Below, piece after piece: positions 5,151 through 9,654 of a stretch of DNA of 9,654 nucleotides. The notes under the pieces were generated by a model. It did no database searches, was not told the DNA's origin, and saw nothing but the letters and a program-made list of their open reading frames with translations. Numbering within the stretch: the stretch's first letter is position 1; each line of letters starts with the position of its first letter. The DNA comes from Pseudodesulfovibrio sp. (GTDB taxonomy: Bacteria; Desulfobacterota; Desulfovibrionia; Desulfovibrionales; Desulfovibrionaceae): contig JAFLJW010000452.1 of the NCBI GenBank assembly GCA_022712815.1, positions 1 to 9,654 on the forward strand. Reading direction: 5' to 3'. The position numbers and the translations under genes were made by a program.

Positions 5151-5897
5151 ATGGAAAACCAGCACGAACTCGATATTCTAGAAATGCCCTTTGAAGGGCT
5201 GGCCGCTTACTGGCTGTCCATCAAGAAAATAATGGATGCCAAAAAGAGCCGTGCCATCCTTGACGAAGAGATATCACATACTGTCGAACCATACATCCTG
5301 CACCTGTTGGAAACCGTTTTCTCCAACTTGAGCCGGAACATGGTTCGTCGGCTGGCTCGCGTCAAGCGGGATACGCAGCTTGATGATTACGGTACGAAAA
5401 TAGACCTGATGCGATTGGCGGTTTTTGCCATCGCATCGGGCGAAAATCCTCGTATCACCTTGGTCCGCATGGATTCCAAATTTGCCCATCCGCTCATGAC
5501 CGAGGACCGGGCATTTGATATGGCCACCGCCATGTTCGATGCCATCAAGCCCAAAGGTGTGGACCTCGATATTCTGCTCTCGGTGGACCACAAGATCAAG
5601 GCTGATCGACTGCTCGTGAAGCTCCTGTTCTTCGTCATGTACGCCCGCCGTGAGGGCAGGCAGAATCTTGAAAAATTCATCCCGCACATGGGGTCGCGCT
5701 TTTTCTCGGAAGGGGTGTCGCTGGGCATTGATAATTTCGAGGCGGATTTTCTTGCCTATCATCTGGAAGGAATCAGGGACCGGACCATAATCGAGACCAA
5801 ACGCAAAATGGACATGGCCCTTGAGATGGCCTTGGCCATTCGTGACAAGCTGCCTTATGATGATGTTTTTCGCATTGCACGGGCATACATGCCGTGA
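5151..5897 (+). CDS. Conserved hypothetical soluble protein, weakly MotA-cytoplasmic-domain-like
   Basis: I do not recognise this gene with confidence. The 248-residue product has no signal peptide, no clear membrane segment apart from a short hydrophobic patch (LLVKLLFFVMYA, 154-165), and looks largely helical. A stretch from 163 to about 215 (ARREGRQNLE, then FFSEGVSLGID, then a helix) recalls the cytoplasmic loop of flagellar stator MotA, which typically reads RxxGLxxLE...FxxxGLxLxVDG; the membrane helices of MotA are absent. This is an inference from pattern only. The start at 5151 is preferred because GAGATGA (5136-5142) lies eight bases upstream; ATG at 5139 adds four residues. ATG at 5049 would place the probable promoter and palindrome inside the gene. 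It is co-directional with the secreted TPR-like gene 16 bases downstream. Confidence 0.7.
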   Translation: MENQHELDILEMPFEGLAAYWLSIKKIMDAKKSRAILDEEISHTVEPYILHLLETVFSNLSRNMVRRLARVKRDTQLDDYGTKIDLMRLAVFAIASGENPRITLVRMDSKFAHPLMTEDRAFDMATAMFDAIKPKGVDLDILLSVDHKIKADRLLVKLLFFVMYARREGRQNLEKFIPHMGSRFFSEGVSLGIDNFEADFLAYHLEGIRDRTIIETKRKMDMALEMALAIRDKLPYDDVFRIARAYMP

Positions 5898-5913
5898 TGG
5901 AAGTTAAATAGAT

Positions 5914-6585
5914 ATGAACAAATATACCACATCGTTACTGGTTTTTATTTTTGCGTTCGTGCTGTTCGGACCGCCCGCCTTTGCCTGGAGGGAAGTACGG
6001 ACTGGGCAAAGAAATTTTGAACGTGCCTGGCAAGCCTATACGTCGAGTCAGCCGGACAAGGCCAACAAGTTTTTCAAGGTCGCGGCAACTGCGTACGCAG
6101 AGGCCTTGGCCGCTGATCCGCCAAGCAGGACAGCCAGATACGCCTCCACCCTGACCATGGCTGGCATCTCTTTTTACTATGCTGGCAGGCATGAGGAATG
6201 CATCGATGCCATGGGACTCGCATACAAAAAGGAAAACAAGGTGTGGGAAGCGAATCTTTTCATCGGCCTTTCAAATGCCCGGTTGGGCGACAAAGCCAGG
6301 GCTGTGGAGTTTTTAAACCTGTATCTTCAGTCGATGCCATCGCAGCGGATTCTGTCCAGTTCTGTTACGCAGCAGCTCAAGAACCTTGAGACCGGTTCAG
6401 GCTCACTCAGTGACAGTGTTAAACAAATTGAGAAAGTCCTGCCATTGCAGTTCATTAACAACACCACCTTTAACAACGCCCCCCGCAGTTCCAATCCATC
6501 CTTTGAGCGATGCGGTGGCTCCTTCTGGTGGCGCAAGAACAAGGCCCCATGTTCTGGATCGGGATATGGTCTTAACTCATTGTAA
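5914..6585 (+). CDS. Secreted TPR-like protein of unknown function
   Basis: The 223-residue product starts with a Sec signal peptide: MNKYTT, a hydrophobic core (8-18) and an AFA cleavage site after A24. It should therefore be periplasmic or exported. There is no lipobox, so it is not a substrate of the nearby Lgt. Residues about 36-140 look like TPR-type helical hairpins: A51-P69, M82-K105 (AGISFYYAGRHEECIDAMGLAYK) and W111-Q139 (ANLFIGLSNARLGDKARAVEFLNLYLQ). The tail (about 180-223) is different: Asn/Ser-rich, with two cysteines (C200, C213) that could form a disulfide. TPR proteins usually mediate protein contacts; the partner is unknown. It lies 16 bases after the 5151 gene and was probably co-transcribed with it. 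GGAAG (5899-5903) precedes the ATG by about ten bases. Confidence 0.75.
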   Translation: MNKYTTSLLVFIFAFVLFGPPAFAWREVRTGQRNFERAWQAYTSSQPDKANKFFKVAATAYAEALAADPPSRTARYASTLTMAGISFYYAGRHEECIDAMGLAYKKENKVWEANLFIGLSNARLGDKARAVEFLNLYLQSMPSQRILSSSVTQQLKNLETGSGSLSDSVKQIEKVLPLQFINNTTFNNAPRSSNPSFERCGGSFWWRKNKAPCSGSGYGLNSL

Positions 6586-6636
6586 TGAAATTGTCTTGAA
6601 TGGACGGGTTTTTCATGGTTTAACGAGCCATTGATT

Positions 6637-6651
6637 TCAAGTCGGACTTGA
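6637..6651. promoter_or_regulatory. Perfect 15-bp palindrome upstream of the exonuclease gene
   Basis: TCAAGTCGGACTTGA is symmetric around G6644. It sits midway in the 139-base spacer between the TPR-like gene and the exonuclease gene. There is no T-run after it, so a regulator site is more likely than a terminator. TTGACG overlaps its right edge (6648-6653) as a -35-like hexamer, but no -10 lies at a proper distance (TATACA is only about 12 bases away). Confidence 0.35.
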
Positions 6652-6724
6652 CGAACGCACGACAATATACAACCATCGGCCACTTCCACAGGGCAGAACC
6701 CTGCAACGATAACTCAAAAGATCA

Positions 6725-7339
6725 ATGACCACGGATACGATCAGCATACCAGAACAGTACCTCCGGGCTTTTACCAAGGCCGACATCAACGAGTTGCCCC
6801 TTAGACGCTACGAAGGGGAGATCATGGTCGTTCGTACTGAAAAGCAACGTACTCTTGCTCTCAAGGAAATGGCCGAAGAGCGGATACTCGGTTTTGATAC
6901 CGAGACGCGTCCTGTTTTCAGAAAAGGCAAAAAGCCCGGGCCTCCTTCACTTATCCAGCTCGCCACCGCCGATTGCGTATACGTCATCCAGATCAATATC
7001 CTGCCGTTGTGCAACGGACTCTGTGAGCTTTTGTCCAACAAGAAAATCATCAAGACCGGCGTGGCCGTGCGGGACGATATTCTCGGCCTGCAAAGGATTG
7101 CGAAGTTCAAACCCAGCGGTTTTGTTGATCTTTCAAATATCAGTGCAAATGCGGATATGCAGACCCACGGCCTGCGCAACATGGCCGCCAATCTTTTGGG
7201 ATTCAGGATATCCAAGTCAGCCCAATGCTCCAACTGGGCCAAGGAAAAATTGACAAATCAGCAGGTCAATTACGCAGCCACGGACGCCTGGGTCAGCCGC
7301 GAACTCTACCTCGCTCTTGAAGACTTGAATCTGGTTTAA
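6725..7339 (+). CDS. DEDDy-type 3'-5' exonuclease (RNase D / WRN exonuclease-like domain)
   Basis: The 204-residue protein is a single DnaQ-like exonuclease domain. Exo I is FDTET (D58, E60), Exo II is KTGVAVRDD (D117/D118) and Exo III is YAATDAW with Y183 and D187, the DEDDy arrangement that uses two metal ions to remove 3'-terminal nucleotides. PSLIQLA (74-80) after Exo I is typical of the RNase D/WRN group. The HRDC domains of true RNase D are missing, so it resembles stand-alone WRN-type exonucleases. Whether it acts on RNA or DNA cannot be told. The N-terminal NELPLRRYEGEI lead-in argues for the start at 6725 despite a poor Shine-Dalgarno. An internal ATG at 6824 has GGGGAG only three bases away and would delete that lead-in. 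Confidence 0.9.
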   Translation: MTTDTISIPEQYLRAFTKADINELPLRRYEGEIMVVRTEKQRTLALKEMAEERILGFDTETRPVFRKGKKPGPPSLIQLATADCVYVIQINILPLCNGLCELLSNKKIIKTGVAVRDDILGLQRIAKFKPSGFVDLSNISANADMQTHGLRNMAANLLGFRISKSAQCSNWAKEKLTNQQVNYAATDAWVSRELYLALEDLNLV

Positions 7340-7393
7340 CCACACTCTCCGCTCTCCACTGCCACTTGGGACGCACAACAGCGACCGCTTATT

Positions 7394-7436
7394 GGCATGC
7401 AACGTGCAGCCTATGGCAAAACTGGCAATGCATGCC
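7394..7436. repeat. Small inverted repeat upstream of the fusion gene
   Basis: GGCATGCA (7394-7401) and TGCATGCC (7429-7436) are perfect 8-bp complements 27 bases apart, within the 185-base spacer before the kinase/methyltransferase gene. It could be a regulatory site or chance; there is no T-run. No clear promoter was found in this spacer. Confidence 0.3.
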
Positions 7437-7524
7437 TTTCCTGCGCCATTCTTCTGACACGGTGCGTGGAAAGACGTTCACTCTGTTTTCAAAGCGCAGC
7501 AACAGTATCAACGGAGCGGGTCCA

Positions 7525-8763
7525 ATGGCCAAGTACACACACAGTCCTAAAATCATTCTCATAACCGGCCCGAGAGCTGCGGGTAAAACCACTGTGGCAA
7601 AGCAGTTGGTCGAGGAGCTGGGCTACCACCATATCTGGCTGGACGGGATCAATGGCAAGGTCCGCAAGGAACTCAACCTTGAAACCAATGACATGTATGC
7701 ATATACGCTGGAAAATCAGAAGGCATATGAGCGGTATCTTCGTGATGAGATCAAGGGAATACGGTATAAAAACCTTGTTTTTGAAGGAGATGCGGTACGT
7801 TCTCTGTATATACTCGATATCTTTGTCAACATGGTCGTCAACTATTATGGCGAATATTCGATTTTCAAGGCTTTTTCTCTCAGCCCGGACCGTGCGGACC
7901 ATCACAATCAGTACATGCTGCGCGAGATTCAGCGCGTGAAGGAATACATCAAGAACAATCTGGGAAAACCCAAGGAAGAGCACACAGGCGACAAGCGGGT
8001 CAGAGATTACGATCTGAATGAAACACCTGATCCGGCCGGATTTGAACGGATTGAGGATACCGAGACCATCATGCAATGGGCGCGGGATAATCATGATGCC
8101 CGCCATCCGGCACTCCCGGAGAAATATGCCGATCTGATCAAGTGCGTGGCCGACTCTGAAACCTACACTCCTTTTTATCAGACAGTGGATGTGGATGGCT
8201 TGCGCATCATAAGCGGCATCTTTAATTCCAATCTTTCATGGAAAAACATCATGATGCTGAGGCCGGATTTCAAAGGTAAATCCGTGGTCGATCTCGGTGC
8301 CATGCATGGCTATTTCAGTTTCAAGGTCGAAGAATGCGGTGCCAGGGAAGTGGTCGGGCTGGAATTGAATCCCGGTTCGGTCGAAGTGGCCAAGGCTGTT
8401 GCCATAAGTCGCAAGTCCCGCTGCACCTTTGAGGTGTGTGATGTGGACACGGACGAGTTGCCCAAATGTGATATTTATCTGGCCATGAACATGCTCCACT
8501 GGGTCAAGGATCTTGATGCCTTTCTGGATAAATTGACCGATGCAGCGGATGAGATAATCATGGAAGTTGGTGAAACCCAGATCAAACAGATCACCAGAGC
8601 TCTCTGGCCCAAAGGTTTCAAGCCCGTCAGTATTCAGGAATCCCACAGGCCCGATCAGTTGATAGGCCAGCGGCAGCTGTTTCATTTTGTCTGCAAGGAT
8701 CACACGAAGAAGACTATCGTCAAAGACAGCAACCAGCCACAACCGCAAACCCAAAAAGCGTAG
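7525..8763 (+). CDS. P-loop kinase - SAM methyltransferase fusion protein
   Basis: The 412-residue protein joins two enzymes. Residues 8-about 145 are a P-loop NTPase: strand KIILIT then Walker A GPRAAGKT (15-22), IWLDG (37-41) and LVFEGDA (84-90), the layout of small-molecule or nucleoside-type kinases. A charged linker (about 145-205) follows. Residues about 215-390 are a class I methyltransferase: lead-in TPFYQTVDVDG, motif I VVDLGAMHGYFSF (254-266), acidic E280 ending strand 2 (VVGLEL), CDVDTDELP (305-313) and DIYLAMNMLHWVKD (316-329). The lead-in and motif I recall CmoB-like methyltransferases. Substrates are unknown. The start at 7525 has a purine-rich GGAGCGGG just upstream and begins right before the Walker strand. 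An open frame extends upstream to 7366, but that part does not read like protein. A GT-B glycosyltransferase gene follows in the same direction. Confidence 0.85.
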   Translation: MAKYTHSPKIILITGPRAAGKTTVAKQLVEELGYHHIWLDGINGKVRKELNLETNDMYAYTLENQKAYERYLRDEIKGIRYKNLVFEGDAVRSLYILDIFVNMVVNYYGEYSIFKAFSLSPDRADHHNQYMLREIQRVKEYIKNNLGKPKEEHTGDKRVRDYDLNETPDPAGFERIEDTETIMQWARDNHDARHPALPEKYADLIKCVADSETYTPFYQTVDVDGLRIISGIFNSNLSWKNIMMLRPDFKGKSVVDLGAMHGYFSFKVEECGAREVVGLELNPGSVEVAKAVAISRKSRCTFEVCDVDTDELPKCDIYLAMNMLHWVKDLDAFLDKLTDAADEIIMEVGETQIKQITRALWPKGFKPVSIQESHRPDQLIGQRQLFHFVCKDHTKKTIVKDSNQPQPQTQKA

Positions 8764-8880
8764 TCATATCGGCAGATACCTATGGGGAGAAGAGCTACCC
8801 ACGCTTCAGGCGGTGAAGCAAAGTTACAGGGTGTTTTTGTGCGGCATACGATTTCATTAAAGGACTTATAGGAAACGATA
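8764..8880 (+). other. Spacer with a small hairpin
   Basis: The 117 bases between the fusion gene and the glycosyltransferase gene contain one clear hairpin, GCTTCA (8803-8808) with TGAAGC (8814-8819) around GGCGG. There is no T-run directly after it, so no terminator is called. AGGA (8870-8873) near the end is the ribosome binding site of the next gene. Confidence 0.4.
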
Positions 8881-9654
8881 GTGCCATCCAAAACCATCGC
8901 CTGGCTGGGCGGTCATTATTTCAGGGAATATCTTGCCGCCGAACAGGAACTCAAGATCATTCGTCTTCCTATGGAAAAGCCGGACGTGCTGACCTGGGAA
9001 GATCTGGTTGAGCGGTGCGGAGAAATTCCCGACGTTGTTCTGTACGCCGATCGCAGTCTGCCGCCGCCCTTGATCGGGTTGGAAAACTTCCCGTGCCAGA
9101 CCGTTTTTTACGCCATTGATTCACATATTCACTCCTGGTATCCCATGTACGCTCAGGCATTTGACCTTGCGGCCGTCAGCCTGCGTGACCACCTGCCAAG
9201 GTTTCGCCAAAGGCTCAGGGGCAATCAGGTTATCTGGCTGCCAGCCTATCCCATTCGCAACGAGCAGCCGCCAGTTGATCCTCCCAAAAAGGAATGGGAT
9301 CTTCTTTTTGCGGGTAATGTGGACAGGGAAACAACGCCGGAAAGGTATGTTTTTCTCAAGGAATTGAAAGCGCGTTTCCCGAATCTGGAAGTTAGGCAAG
9401 GCGAGTTCTCAGAATTTTTTCCCCGCGCCAGAGTCGTCCTGAATATTGCGGAACAAAACGATCTCAATTTTCGGGTTTTCGAAGCCTTGGCGTGTGGCTC
9501 CTGTCTTGTCACGCCAGAGGTCGGTCATGGTCAGTCCCTGCTGTTCACGGATGGTGAGCATCTCGTCACATACCCGCAAGATGATATGGATCGCCTCATC
9601 GAAATCGTGTGCAACCTGCTGGCTGACGAAACGCGCCGGGAATCAATCGCCCAG
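8881..9654 (+). CDS. CgeB-like GT-B glycosyltransferase, 5' part (runs off the window)
   Basis: The frame is open from GTG at 8881 to the window end (258 codons, no stop), so the gene is cut by the window edge. AGGA (8870-8873) lies seven bases before the GTG, and VPSKTIAWLGGHYF is a reasonable N-terminus for the first Rossmann fold. The N-terminal half has VFYAIDSHIHSW (75-86), resembling the acceptor domain of CgeB-type proteins. The second domain starts at WDLLFAGNVDRE (139-150), and PRARVVLNIAEQNDLNFRVFEALACG (181-206) with E201 is the sugar-nucleotide-binding signature of this group. The role is probably transfer of a sugar to a surface glycan or protein such as flagellin. That target is an inference from the family and from the preceding methyltransferase fusion. 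Confidence 0.85.
   Translation, partial: MPSKTIAWLGGHYFREYLAAEQELKIIRLPMEKPDVLTWEDLVERCGEIPDVVLYADRSLPPPLIGLENFPCQTVFYAIDSHIHSWYPMYAQAFDLAAVSLRDHLPRFRQRLRGNQVIWLPAYPIRNEQPPVDPPKKEWDLLFAGNVDRETTPERYVFLKELKARFPNLEVRQGEFSEFFPRARVVLNIAEQNDLNFRVFEALACGSCLVTPEVGHGQSLLFTDGEHLVTYPQDDMDRLIEIVCNLLADETRRESIAQ

Noticed and set aside
7366..7524. N-terminal extension of the kinase/methyltransferase frame starting at ATG 7366
   Set aside because: The 53 extra residues are Trp/Cys/His-rich and unlike protein, there is no Shine-Dalgarno, and the Walker strand follows directly after the ATG at 7525.
8797..8829. Resemblance of GAAGCAAAGTTACAGGGT to the 3' part of a cyclic di-GMP (GEMM) riboswitch
   Set aside because: The conserved GGCAAACC half and the paired stems of the GEMM fold are missing; only a short string matches.

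Overview
The window looks like chromosomal DNA of a sulfate-reducing deltaproteobacterium of the Desulfovibrionales, perhaps Pseudodesulfovibrio-like. That is an inference from moderate GC, the style of the IspH, MoaE/MoaA and Lgt proteins, and the look of the hypothetical proteins; no rRNA or other phylogenetic marker is present. No tRNA, CRISPR array, prophage or insertion-sequence transposase was seen.

Layout. A TetR/CecR-like repressor gene (minus strand, 158-790) diverges from ispH (plus, 959-1807). The spacer between them holds a perfect 18-bp palindrome that is probably the repressor's operator. A long non-coding stretch follows (1808-2534), packed with large nested inverted repeats. 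Next is a two-gene molybdenum/tungsten-cofactor operon: a divergent moaE-like gene (2559-2921) and moaA (2931-3932). moaA converges on lgt (minus, 4246-5028), and their shared 3' spacer holds another large palindromic element and a tandem array of small palindromes. Divergent from lgt is a two-gene unit: a soluble protein of unknown function (5151-5897) and a secreted TPR-like protein (5914-6585). Then come a DEDDy 3'-5' exonuclease (6725-7339), a P-loop kinase/methyltransferase fusion (7525-8763) and the 5' part of a CgeB-like glycosyltransferase (8881 to the window end).

How the genes work together. ispH (isoprenoid precursors), moaA/moaE (molybdopterin, needed for the Mo/W formate dehydrogenases common in sulfate reducers) and lgt (lipoprotein maturation) are housekeeping. 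The right-hand end may belong to a surface-glycan or flagellin-glycan modification locus, since a methyltransferase fusion precedes a glycosyltransferase, but this is only suggested by context.

The most unusual content is non-coding. Three elements (1847-2025, 2031-2157, 3934-4063) share one architecture: a small central palindrome, a conserved distance of 65-66 nt between two flanking sequence marks, and an outer pair of long inverted-repeat arms whose sequence differs completely between copies but is self-complementary within each. Two copies are nearly identical in the centre and show a compensatory A-T to G-C change in a stem. Two smaller palindromes with the same hairpin heart lie in tandem beside the third copy.
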